Positions 43,345 to 50,448 of a stretch of 64,000 bases of DNA are shown here, piece after piece (the stretch's first letter is position 1; each line of letters starts with the position of its first letter). The stretch spans positions 372,001 to 436,000 of the forward strand of contig NZ_PVZC01000005.1 of the NCBI RefSeq assembly GCF_003002095.1, given 5' to 3'. The translations under genes were made by a program, and so were the position numbers. This DNA is from Allonocardiopsis opalescens. Lineage in GTDB: Bacteria > Actinomycetota > Actinomycetes > Streptosporangiales > Streptosporangiaceae. The notes under the pieces were generated by a model. That model did no database searches, was not told where the DNA came from, and worked only from the letters and a program-made list of their open reading frames with translations.

Positions 43345-44141
43345 AGCTCCAGGACGTTCAGGCGACCCACGACTCTCGTGGGATCGCCTTGGATGAGGTC
43401 GGAGTCGAAGGTCTCCGCTATCCGATTCTGGTGGCCGACGGACAGGGGTCGAAGAGAGAGACCGTAGCAACGGTGGCCATGTCGGTCAGTCTCGGCGACA
43501 AGATCAAAGGCGCGCACCTGAGCCGGTTCGTCGACGTGCTGCACAGTTGTCGAGATCAACTGACGGCAGCAAGCGTGGTCGCGATCGCTGAACAGGTGCG
43601 TGAGCGCATGGAGACGTCATCCGCGCGCGTCCAGATGTCGTTTCCGTACTTCTTGGAACGTGAGGCTCCGGCCACGGGCGCCCGAGCGTTTGTGGAATAC
43701 GTCTGCGCAGTGACCGCTTCCAGCGGCACCTATGGCAATTCGCTCATTCTGAGCGCAGAAGTTCCGGTTACGAGCGTCTGCCCGTGCAGTAAGACGATTA
43801 GCGATCGTGGCGCTCACAACCAGCGCGGACGAATCATCATCGACACCATACCCGCAGAACACCCGACGGACATTTGGTTCGACGAACTCATCGATATTGC
43901 CGAGAGTGCTGCCTCCTCACCGGTTTACGCCCTGTTGAAGCGCCCGGACGAACGCCATGTGACCATGGCGGCCTATGACAATCCGGTCTTTGTTGAGGAT
44001 ATGGTTCGCAACGTCTCTCAGGCACTGAACGGCTCAAGACGAATTCAGTCGTACAGGGTACGGGCGGTGAACGACGAGAGCATCCACAATCACGCGGCGT
44101 ATGCCGCAGTGTCCTGGACCGCTCCAACCGGAGGTGTCTGA
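43341..44141 (+). CDS. folE2: GTP cyclohydrolase I type IB (FolE2/MptA family)
   Basis: A 266-residue enzyme that makes dihydroneopterin triphosphate from GTP, the entry step to preQ0. It is the FolE2 type, not Fol[21 protein letters not shown] near the N-terminus and the hallmark [20 protein letters not shown] with the metal-binding Cys, followed by [10 protein letters not shown]. FolE2 can use metals other than zinc. The start GTG overlaps the queD stop. The gene ends with the ribosome-binding site (GGAGGTG) for dpdC, 2 bp ahead of that gene. Confidence 0.92.
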   Translation: MKLQDVQATHDSRGIALDEVGVEGLRYPILVADGQGSKRETVATVAMSVSLGDKIKGAHLSRFVDVLHSCRDQLTAASVVAIAEQVRERMETSSARVQMSFPYFLEREAPATGARAFVEYVCAVTASSGTYGNSLILSAEVPVTSVCPCSKTISDRGAHNQRGRIIIDTIPAEHPTDIWFDELIDIAESAASSPVYALLKRPDERHVTMAAYDNPVFVEDMVRNVSQALNGSRRIQSYRVRAVNDESIHNHAAYAAVSWTAPTGGV

Positions 44142-44143
44142 CC

Positions 44144-45109
44144 ATGGCCGGCAGGATCGGTCAGTCGACACCGAGCGTGCACGTCGTGGTCACCTGCGCG
44201 AACCGGAAGCGACAAGTTATCCCTGAGCATCTTCAGTTGCATGTTCTACACAAGAGCAACGTCGACCGACGCTGCGACGAATGGGTGACCAGACTCTCGG
44301 CCATGCCATCGACCACCCCCGCCAGTGAGATGTACGCGGGAGAACATTGGCAGATCGCGAAGACCCTGGACCAAGTCGCAGGCGAGCACGCTTCCCTCTG
44401 GGTTTGCTCGGCCGGCTATGGCCTGATCCCCAATGATGCTCCGATAAGTCCCTATGCCGCGACGCTCGCCGTCGGGCAGATAGACTCGGTCGCCGGGACT
44501 GTCGAAGGAACCCGCCGATGGTGGACACGGTTGGCGAACTGGCCAGGGCCTCGACCGGGCTACCCGCGTTCCTTCGCGGAACTGGCCGGAGCAGATCCGG
44601 ATCGTCCTATTGTCGCAGCGCTCTCGGAGTCCTATCTACGCGCTTGCTCAGACGACCTTCTTGAAGCGGCAGCGAAACTCACAGACAACTCCCTGCTTTC
44701 TATCATCGGACCTCGTGGACGGTGCCAAGCCATCGACGAATTCATCGTTCCGGTGAGCGCCGCTCTCAGGCCTGCCATAGGCGGTAGTCTCCTGTCCCTC
44801 AACGTTCGAGCGGCAGCGCGGATACTTGAGATCGCGCGCGACCGCAGTGTTCCCTTCCGCCGCCCTCACTTGACTCAACTGATGGCAGAAGTCACAGCTG
44901 CGGCGCCGGAAGAGCGCGATCGCCGTCCGCCAGGCGTTCGCCTTAGTGATGATGAAGTGAGGCGCTTCATTGTTCAGTCACTGAATCGCGGCGGTCCGAC
45001 TTCGGCTACTCGCTTGCTGCGTCGGTTGCGAGCCTCCGGAAAGTCCTGCGAACAAGTCCGCTTCAAAGCACTTTTTGACTCGATCACAGCGTCGGGAACT
45101 CTTTTCTGA
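44144..45109 (+). CDS. dpdC: DpdC-like protein (YaaA/DUF6884-type), predicted preQ0-to-ADG converter
   Basis: A 321-residue protein whose N-terminal half follows the YaaA/DUF6884 pattern: HVVVTCANRKRQVIPEHL, SEMYAGEHWQIA, LWVCSAGYGLIPNDAPISPY followed by AATLAVG. The second half is helical, with a winged-helix-like end (LNRGGPTSATRLLRRLRASG). In Salmonella DpdC is needed to turn inserted dPreQ0 into 2'-deoxy-7-amido-7-deazaguanosine, probably by hydrating the nitrile. The position between the preQ0 genes and dpdB/dpdA supports this identity. The ATG has GGAGGTG upstream, and the stop overlaps the dpdB start by one base (TGATG). Confidence 0.78.
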   Translation: MAGRIGQSTPSVHVVVTCANRKRQVIPEHLQLHVLHKSNVDRRCDEWVTRLSAMPSTTPASEMYAGEHWQIAKTLDQVAGEHASLWVCSAGYGLIPNDAPISPYAATLAVGQIDSVAGTVEGTRRWWTRLANWPGPRPGYPRSFAELAGADPDRPIVAALSESYLRACSDDLLEAAAKLTDNSLLSIIGPRGRCQAIDEFIVPVSAALRPAIGGSLLSLNVRAAARILEIARDRSVPFRRPHLTQLMAEVTAAAPEERDRRPPGVRLSDDEVRRFIVQSLNRGGPTSATRLLRRLRASGKSCEQVRFKALFDSITASGTLF

Positions 45110-46257
45110 TGACAGCGAGGAACATAGCCCCGACCACTGAGGTGCGGGCACTTCGGGTTATTCAGGCGGAGGAATATCCTCTATACGTTTTCATGCTGCG
45201 CGCCCAGAACGTCCTCCAGTTCGCAGATATCTCACGGGTAAGCCGAGACGAGGCTGGAAAGTTAATCGGATACCAACGGCCCCGGGTACGCAAACACATT
45301 CAAGAAATCGTTGAGTACTTGGACAGCACCTCACCGATCCTGCCCAATCCGATCATCATGGCTCTCTCGTCACAAGTGAGATTCAGAAGCACTCGCGGCG
45401 GCAACCGCCATCCCGATGACGGGATCTGCGATACCGGACGACTGGTCATCCCGCTTCCGGAACAGGCTAAACCCAAGCCCGCATGGATTGTTGACGGACA
45501 GCAGCGCGCGCTGGCATTGGCTAAGACACAGAGACAGGATTTCCCGGTTCCGATCATGGCTTTTGTGGCCGAGACCGTCAATTTGCAGCGCGACCAGTTC
45601 GTAAGGATCAACAACACCAAGCCACTTCCTCGCGGACTTGTGACAGAACTTCTCCCCGAGGTGGACAGCCCCCTCCCACCTCGATTGCAGATCCGGAAAG
45701 CTCCTTCCAGTCTGTGCGACATACTGAACTCTGACAAGAGTTCACCATTTTTCGGTATGATAAAGCGTGCCTCGACAACTGCGAACAAGCAGCCTAAGGC
45801 GGTCGTCACTGACACCGGCGTGGTCGACATGATTCAACAGAGCCTCATGTCAGCGGCCGGATGCCTCTTCCCCTACAGAGATCTGGGCCGGAATGAGACC
45901 GACTTCGACGGCATCATCCAGGCTCTGTTCCTCTATTGGGCGGCGGTCCGTGACACCTTTCCGGACGCATGGGGGAAGCCTCCGGAGAAGAGCCGTCTTA
46001 TGCACGGCGCTGGGATTCGCGCCATGGGCCGCCTGATGGACCGGATTCTAGGGATCGTCGATCCCCTGCATGTGCAGGCACCCCGGCTCGTACGCGATCA
46101 CCTTGCGCTGGTCGCTCCGCACTGCCGGTGGACGTCAGGTACCTGGGAAGAGCTCGGTCATCGGTGGAACGAAGTCGAGAACACCACCAGGCAGGTGACG
46201 GAGCTCTCCAACTACCTCATCCGCGTCTACCAGAACGCTCGCCGGGAGCTTCCGTGA
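45109..46257 (+). CDS. dpdB: DpdB, DGQHR-domain (DndB/ParB-like) protein, copy 1
   Basis: A 382-residue protein of the DGQHR superfamily. The signature is VDGQQRALALAK with D129-G-Q-Q-R, followed by the conserved INNTKPLPRGLVTELLPE; upstream lies IGYQRPRVRKHIQEIVEYL with LPNPIIMAL. In Salmonella DpdB is required with DpdA to insert preQ0 into DNA and may couple nucleotide hydrolysis to base exchange. Its stop overlaps the GTG of dpdA by 4 bp. A second, clearly related gene follows dpdA, so the name dpdB could apply to either copy. Confidence 0.88.
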   Translation: MTARNIAPTTEVRALRVIQAEEYPLYVFMLRAQNVLQFADISRVSRDEAGKLIGYQRPRVRKHIQEIVEYLDSTSPILPNPIIMALSSQVRFRSTRGGNRHPDDGICDTGRLVIPLPEQAKPKPAWIVDGQQRALALAKTQRQDFPVPIMAFVAETVNLQRDQFVRINNTKPLPRGLVTELLPEVDSPLPPRLQIRKAPSSLCDILNSDKSSPFFGMIKRASTTANKQPKAVVTDTGVVDMIQQSLMSAAGCLFPYRDLGRNETDFDGIIQALFLYWAAVRDTFPDAWGKPPEKSRLMHGAGIRAMGRLMDRILGIVDPLHVQAPRLVRDHLALVAPHCRWTSGTWEELGHRWNEVENTTRQVTELSNYLIRVYQNARRELP

Positions 46258-47486
46258 AGTTTTATTTCCCTGATAGCCAGGACCAAGTCAGCCCAACATA
46301 TGATTTCCTTAATGAGGAATACTCTCCCTACCGCGTCCGGCAGCGTGACGACAAATATCCTCACGAGGTCCTCGAGCCTAGGCCTTACGATGGGATTCTG
46401 GTCAGCAAGGCGATAGTCGATGGGTCAGTAAAAGGGGCAGGGAAGTACACGATGCCTCAGCGGGAACGACTCTACCGATTCGGCGTTTCTAAGTTCTTTC
46501 GACTTCCCGAGAACATCACCACAATGGGAGACTGCGGCGCTTTCAACTATGTGAACGAAGAGTACCCACCCTACAGTGTCAACGAGGTGCTCAATTTCTA
46601 TGAAGGCTGCGGATTTACGTCGGGTATCAGTATCGACCACGTCATATTCGGTTACGACCCGAATGTTTCCGATGCCGCAGTCGATCGTTCCTGGGTGAAG
46701 CGTCGCCAGATCTCGCTTCAATATGCTGAGGATTTCCTATCCGGCGTCGAGCAGCGCGGTCGCAATATCGAACCGGTCGGGGCCGCTCAGGGATGGAGCC
46801 CAGCAAGCTACGCGGACAGTGTCGCACGGCTTCAGGATTTCGGGTATCGCAGGATCGCCCTGGGTGGCATGATTCCCCTGAAGACTAACGACATTCTCGA
46901 CTGTCTTGAGGTGATCGATAAGATTCGCCTCCCGGAGACACAACTTCATCTGCTGGGCATCACGAGAGTCGGCGCGATTGAAGAGTTCGCACAATACGGA
47001 GTGACGAGCTTCGACAGCACAGCTCCGTTTCGCCAAGCCTTTATGGATGATCGGAACAATTACCATACAGCTACGGACAACTTCACAGCGATTCGGGTAC
47101 CACAAGTCGATGGAAACCCTAGTCTGAAACGCCGAGTCCTTTCCGGCGCAGTCTCACAGCCTTTGATCAAGTCAACGGAACGAGAGGCGCTGAAGCGCCT
47201 TCGATCTTATGATGCTGGACTTGCTTCTCTGGACGATGTTATTGAGGTCTTGAGCGAGTACGAACTTCTCGTCGATCCCACCAAGAAGAGCAGAATCTCT
47301 GCATATCGCCGAACCCTCGAAACTCGTCCCTGGAAGTCATGCGAGTGCACCCTCTGCCGCAAACACGGCATAGAGATCGTTATCTTCCGAGGAACAGAAC
47401 GAAATAAGAGTCGAGGGTTTCATAATCTCGCTGTGTTTAATGGTAAGATTCGAGGCATCGTCCAGTCCTATACAGGGGAGAACTAA
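46254..47486 (+). CDS. dpdA: DpdA, DNA (not tRNA) guanine transglycosylase
   Basis: A 410-residue TGT-superfamily enzyme that exchanges guanine in DNA for preQ0. Recognisable active-site elements are MGDCGAF (D93), SIDHVIFG (D128), IALGGMIP (GG of the base pocket) and TSFDSTAPFR (D254, nucleophile position). The zinc site is CECTLC at 363-368 with His390 (SRGFHN), as in tRNA TGT. The frame is open further upstream inside dpdB, but GTG 46254 overlapping the dpdB stop gives the start MKFYFPDSQDQVSP, typical of DpdA. All catalytic residues are kept, so it should be active. The stop TAA shares its last base with the ATG of the second DGQHR gene. Confidence 0.95.
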   Translation: MKFYFPDSQDQVSPTYDFLNEEYSPYRVRQRDDKYPHEVLEPRPYDGILVSKAIVDGSVKGAGKYTMPQRERLYRFGVSKFFRLPENITTMGDCGAFNYVNEEYPPYSVNEVLNFYEGCGFTSGISIDHVIFGYDPNVSDAAVDRSWVKRRQISLQYAEDFLSGVEQRGRNIEPVGAAQGWSPASYADSVARLQDFGYRRIALGGMIPLKTNDILDCLEVIDKIRLPETQLHLLGITRVGAIEEFAQYGVTSFDSTAPFRQAFMDDRNNYHTATDNFTAIRVPQVDGNPSLKRRVLSGAVSQPLIKSTEREALKRLRSYDAGLASLDDVIEVLSEYELLVDPTKKSRISAYRRTLETRPWKSCECTLCRKHGIEIVIFRGTERNKSRGFHNLAVFNGKIRGIVQSYTGEN

Positions 47487-48616
47487 TGGCCGACCGCTAT
47501 ACGCTTCGACTGCCTGCGTTGGAGGTTCGGCAGGGCTCTCGCAAGATCTACTGCTTCGCAGTCGACGGTAAGCGGTTGCCTGATTTTACAGCGGTTTCCC
47601 GGATTAGGCGTGATGGCGAAGAGCAACTGCACGGCTACCAACGACCGGAGGTCGCAAACCACATTCGGGCTATCCGCCGTTATCTCGAGTCCGGCAATGC
47701 CATGCTTCCGAACGCTGTCGTACTGGCATTCGATAGCCGGGTTACCTTCGCCCCGGCTGTCACGGCGGCTAATGACACCAAGATCGGATACTCCATTCCT
47801 GGAGAGCTGATCATTCCGGTGGACGAGACCCTGGTAGACGAACAGAAGCCGGCATGGCTGGTGGACGGCCAGCAACGCAGTGCCGCGATCAGGGATGCCG
47901 ACATCGGCGAGTTCCCGGTCGCCGCCATTGCCTTTATTGCTGACGACGAAGCGGAGCAGCGATCACAGTTCATATTGGTCAATAACACAAAACCGCTGCC
48001 CAAAGGTCTCATCCATGAACTTCTGCCCGATACTACCGGCCACCTTCCTTACGCCTACGCACGGCGGCAACTTGCCACCGTGCTAATGACCCGCCTTAAC
48101 GGAAAACACGAGGGCCCCTTTTATCGCATTATTGCGACACCCACGTCCCCAAAAGGATACATCAAAGATAACAGTATCCTCAAAATGATCGAGCACAGCA
48201 TTTACGAAGGCGCTCTGTACAAGTATCGTGATTCTGATAACGGTTCCGGTGACGTCGAACAGATGCTCGCCCACCTAAATGCCTATTGGGGGCTCGTCAA
48301 AAAGTTCTTCCCGGAAGCCTGGAAAAACCCGCCACGCAAATCACGCCTAACCCATGGGGTCGGAATCCAGGCGATGGGCTTCATCATGGACCATCTTACA
48401 GATAATCTTCCCGTCCACAATATTCAAACGCATGTCGTCACCGATGCACTCGAGCGAATCAAGAAGTCGTCCGCGTGGATGTCAGGCAGTTGGAACTTCG
48501 GAGATGGCGAGGAGCGCAAGTGGAATCACCTACAGAACAACCCGTCTGATGTTCGGTATCTCACGAACGGCTTGAAGCGTCTCATCGGCCAACAAAGGTT
48601 GTTTGAGATCTCTTGA
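47486..48616 (+). CDS. Second DpdB-like DGQHR-domain protein
   Basis: A 376-residue paralogue of the dpdB product two genes upstream. Shared blocks are GYQRPEVANHIRAIRRYL, LPNAVVLAF, WLVDGQQRSAAI (D127-G-Q-Q-R131), VNNTKPLPKGLIHELLPD and a tail with SRLTHGVGIQAMG. The two copies differ at most other positions, so this is an old duplication or separate acquisition, not a recent repeat. It is translationally coupled to dpdA (ATG on the last base of the dpdA stop). One copy may act in base insertion and the other in control or recognition, as DndB does in phosphorothioate systems; this is a hypothesis. It is the last gene of the plus-strand arm. Confidence 0.88.
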   Translation: MADRYTLRLPALEVRQGSRKIYCFAVDGKRLPDFTAVSRIRRDGEEQLHGYQRPEVANHIRAIRRYLESGNAMLPNAVVLAFDSRVTFAPAVTAANDTKIGYSIPGELIIPVDETLVDEQKPAWLVDGQQRSAAIRDADIGEFPVAAIAFIADDEAEQRSQFILVNNTKPLPKGLIHELLPDTTGHLPYAYARRQLATVLMTRLNGKHEGPFYRIIATPTSPKGYIKDNSILKMIEHSIYEGALYKYRDSDNGSGDVEQMLAHLNAYWGLVKKFFPEAWKNPPRKSRLTHGVGIQAMGFIMDHLTDNLPVHNIQTHVVTDALERIKKSSAWMSGSWNFGDGEERKWNHLQNNPSDVRYLTNGLKRLIGQQRLFEIS

Positions 48617-48869
48617 GTGACTGAAAGCAACTCATGTGACTGATGCCTGAAGCATTTCACGATGACCCCGGGCGAAGCCGTCCACAACTTGGTGACGGCG
48701 CCCGTTCGCGGGTCTTCCAGTTGCTGTTGGTGGGCTTGGCATCGAACATCGTCCACCGGGTCTTCCTTGGACATGTGGTGAGGTGCGGGTGGGCCAAGGC
48801 GCAGTGCCTCGGGCGAGGACACGCCGGTGGTTTCGTCGCATGACGACGCGTCGTGCCGTAGGGGCCGCT

Positions 48870-48891
48870 TTTTCCGTTAAGGCGGGTCATT
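48870..48891. repeat. Inverted 22-bp copy of 48085-48106 in dpdB2
   Basis: This stretch is the exact reverse complement of 48085-48106 inside the second dpdB-like gene, and the match weakens at once outside it. On the minus strand it reads MTRLNGK, the same peptide as in dpdB2. Confidence 0.8.
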
Positions 48892-48976
48892 GCGCTGGTG
48901 GGGCTGGTCGCGCTCGCAGAGTTGCGCGGAGGCCGGCGGGGAGGGGCGCGTCGGTCCGGAGGAGGCGGCGAGGGTT

Positions 48977-49128
48977 GGCGTGCCGCCCGAGGGGGCGGGC
49001 TTCGATTACCAGTTCGGGGGCGGGTACCCGCCGCCGGAGGGTGTCGGGGTGGTGGTCCGCGACCGCGGGGGGTCCCCGCCGAGGGGCTGTACAAGTACGC
49101 CTACGGCACCTGCGCCGACCTCGGCTGA
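48977..49128 (+). pseudogene. Frameshifted relic of a GH114-like (endo-alpha-1,4-polygalactosaminidase) N-terminus
   Basis: The frame starting at 48977 reads VPPEGAGFDYQFGGGYPPPE then GVGVVVRDRG, the typical beginning of actinobacterial GH114-like secreted proteins (pattern PPAGAxFDYQxGGAYxPPxGVxVVxRDR). After that the similarity continues only in another frame with GLYKYAYGTCADLG before a stop. Hence there is at least one frameshift and the rest of the enzyme is missing. Confidence 0.45.
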
Positions 49129-49147
49129 CATTCTGCGGCCCGCGTCA

Positions 49148-49543
49148 TCACGCGTCGGCCAGCAAGGGGAGCAGCACGAGCAGCCAGAAGACCGCGGTGC
49201 CCGCCGCCTTGAGCGCGACACGGACGGCTACGCCGGCGAGTGCTGAGCCCGCTGCCGCCGTCGAGCTGGGGGCGCCGACAGCGGACGGCCCGGACCGTAC
49301 CGTGCCCGTTCGGCCGTCCTCGCCAGCGTCCGACGCGGCCGATCGCGCGCCCTTCGGGCCCTCGGCACCAGCAGCGCACCGGGACGGCCGCGCCGCCATC
49401 GAACTCCCGGCTCCGGTGGCGCTCCGCGCGGCGGGCCGTGACGCCGCTGATCCGTGGTCGCCGGCGGCGAGCGGCCCAGCCGACCGCGTCGCCGGACCGG
49501 CGGTCTCCCCGCGGGCGGACGGTGCGTTCACGGCGGTGGTCAC
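49148..49543 (-). CDS. Ala-rich small protein with C-terminal membrane helix, coupled to ClpN protein
   Basis: A 131-residue frame whose GTG overlaps the stop of the ClpN-like gene by 4 bp. The first 105 residues are low-complexity Ala/Gly/Ser/Pro-rich with no domain; the last 25 form a hydrophobic helix (AAGTAVFWLLVLLPLLADA), which suggests a tail-anchored protein. The coupling argues that it is translated, but low-complexity high-G+C frames can arise by chance, so the call is tentative. No function is proposed beyond a possible membrane partner of the ClpN-like protein. Confidence 0.45.
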   Translation of the reverse strand: MTTAVNAPSARGETAGPATRSAGPLAAGDHGSAASRPAARSATGAGSSMAARPSRCAAGAEGPKGARSAASDAGEDGRTGTVRSGPSAVGAPSSTAAAGSALAGVAVRVALKAAGTAVFWLLVLLPLLADA

Positions 49544-50283
49544 TCCCGGTCGGAGCCGGCGCCGAGGCGCTGCTCCAGCCGTTCGACGCGGGCGACGAGC
49601 GGTTCCAGCTGCTGCCGTACGGTCGCGGCCAGAGCCTGCGCCGGGTCGGTGGTGGCGGCTTGGGCGCGCAGGTGGACGTAGCCGGCCAGTGCCGCGCTGA
49701 CGGCGCGGCGCGTCAGCCGGGGCTCGGCGCCGAGCGCGCGCAGCACCTGGCCGGCGGTGCCCTCGGGCTCGGTGACCAGGCCGAGCAGCAGGTGCTCGCA
49801 GCCGATGTAGTTGTGGCCGAGGGCGGTGGCCTCCGCCACCGTGAGTTCGAGCGCTCCGGCGGCCGGTCCGCTGAAGTGGAAGGACGCCTCCGCGCCGCCG
49901 CCCTCCTCGGCGCCGGTCGCCCGCTCCAGGTCGCGCTGGACCTGCGCCGGATCGATGTCGACGGCCCGCAGCACGTGCAGGGCCAGATTGGTGCCCTCGG
50001 CCACCATCGCCCCCAGCAGGTGGCCCGTCGAGACGTTCGGCGCGCCGTCGGCCCGCGCCCGGTCGATCCCCATCTTCACCACGGCGCGGGCCCGCCCCGT
50101 GAACAGCGGCAGCCGCTCGGTCAGATCGTCGGCGTCCAGCTCGCCCAGCGCCGTCTGCCGGATGGCGGTGATCCTGCGCACCGCCTGCTCAAGCGCCCGC
50201 TGGCAGATCGCCGACACCGGCACACCAGCGTCCTTGACCGCGTCCGCCAACTCGTCGGGCAGGTACACGTTGATCTTCGGCAT
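49540..50283 (-). CDS. RHH-ClpN domain protein
   Basis: A 247-residue protein. Residues 1-40 (MPKINVYLPDELADAVKDAG) form a ribbon-helix-helix DNA-binding segment. Two Clp N-terminal-type repeats follow: VVKMGIDRARADGAPNVSTG with HLLGAMV, and ELTVAEATALGHNYIGCEHL with LLGLV. A predicted coiled coil (VARVERLEQRLG) closes the protein. No AAA ATPase module is present, so it is not a Clp unfoldase. ATG 50283 has AGGAGG 7 bases upstream; an in-frame ATG at 50307 precedes that site and is rejected. Inverted TTAGGG-type repeats in its promoter suggest autoregulation. It may couple protein-quality sensing with transcription. Confidence 0.85.
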   Translation of the reverse strand: MPKINVYLPDELADAVKDAGVPVSAICQRALEQAVRRITAIRQTALGELDADDLTERLPLFTGRARAVVKMGIDRARADGAPNVSTGHLLGAMVAEGTNLALHVLRAVDIDPAQVQRDLERATGAEEGGGAEASFHFSGPAAGALELTVAEATALGHNYIGCEHLLLGLVTEPEGTAGQVLRALGAEPRLTRRAVSAALAGYVHLRAQAATTDPAQALAATVRQQLEPLVARVERLEQRLGAGSDRE

Positions 50284-50331
50284 GCCGCCGCCTCCTGTTG
50301 GGGTCATTGTGGAGTTACTCTATATGCATAC

Positions 50332-50376
50332 CCCCGTTAGGGTTACATGTCGATACCTGACTAACCCCTATTAGGG
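50332..50376. promoter_or_regulatory. CCCNNTTAGGG repeats upstream of RHH-ClpN gene
   Basis: CCCCGTTAGGG (50332-50342) and CCCTATTAGGG (50366-50376) share CCCNNTTAGGG and start 34 bp apart; GGGTTA and TAACCC between them also form an inverted repeat. They lie 50-95 bp upstream of the ATG, next to the A/T-rich TATGCATATAGAGT that probably holds the -10. They are good candidates for the binding site of the RHH protein itself. Confidence 0.5.
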
Positions 50377-50448
50377 AACACGCTGCTGAGCATCGCCGGA
50401 CGCAGCTGATATGACCGACGGCACGGGAGACACCGAGACCGCTGGCGG

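Larger units (their letters stand above)
48617..49147. other. Decayed DNA at the right edge of the dpd island
   Basis: No intact gene is seen. It starts with two GTGACTGA octamers (48617-48624, 48636-48643), carries at 48870-48891 an inverted 22-bp copy of a dpdB2 segment, and contains a frameshifted GH114 relic (recorded separately). Confidence 0.5.

Noticed and set aside
45969-46253. Longer dpdA frame starting at 45969
   Set aside because: The extra 95 codons are inside dpdB in another frame; GTG 46254 overlaps the dpdB stop and gives the normal DpdA N-terminus.
48617-48860. Possible transposase remnant at the right dpd edge
   Set aside because: Minus-strand translations were checked, but no DDE motif or transposase-like segment could be recognised; two GTGACTGA octamers alone are too short to call insertion-sequence ends.
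50284-50307. Upstream ATG for the RHH-ClpN gene
   Set aside because: The AGGAGG ribosome-binding site lies between this ATG and the one at 50283, so only the downstream start is served by it.
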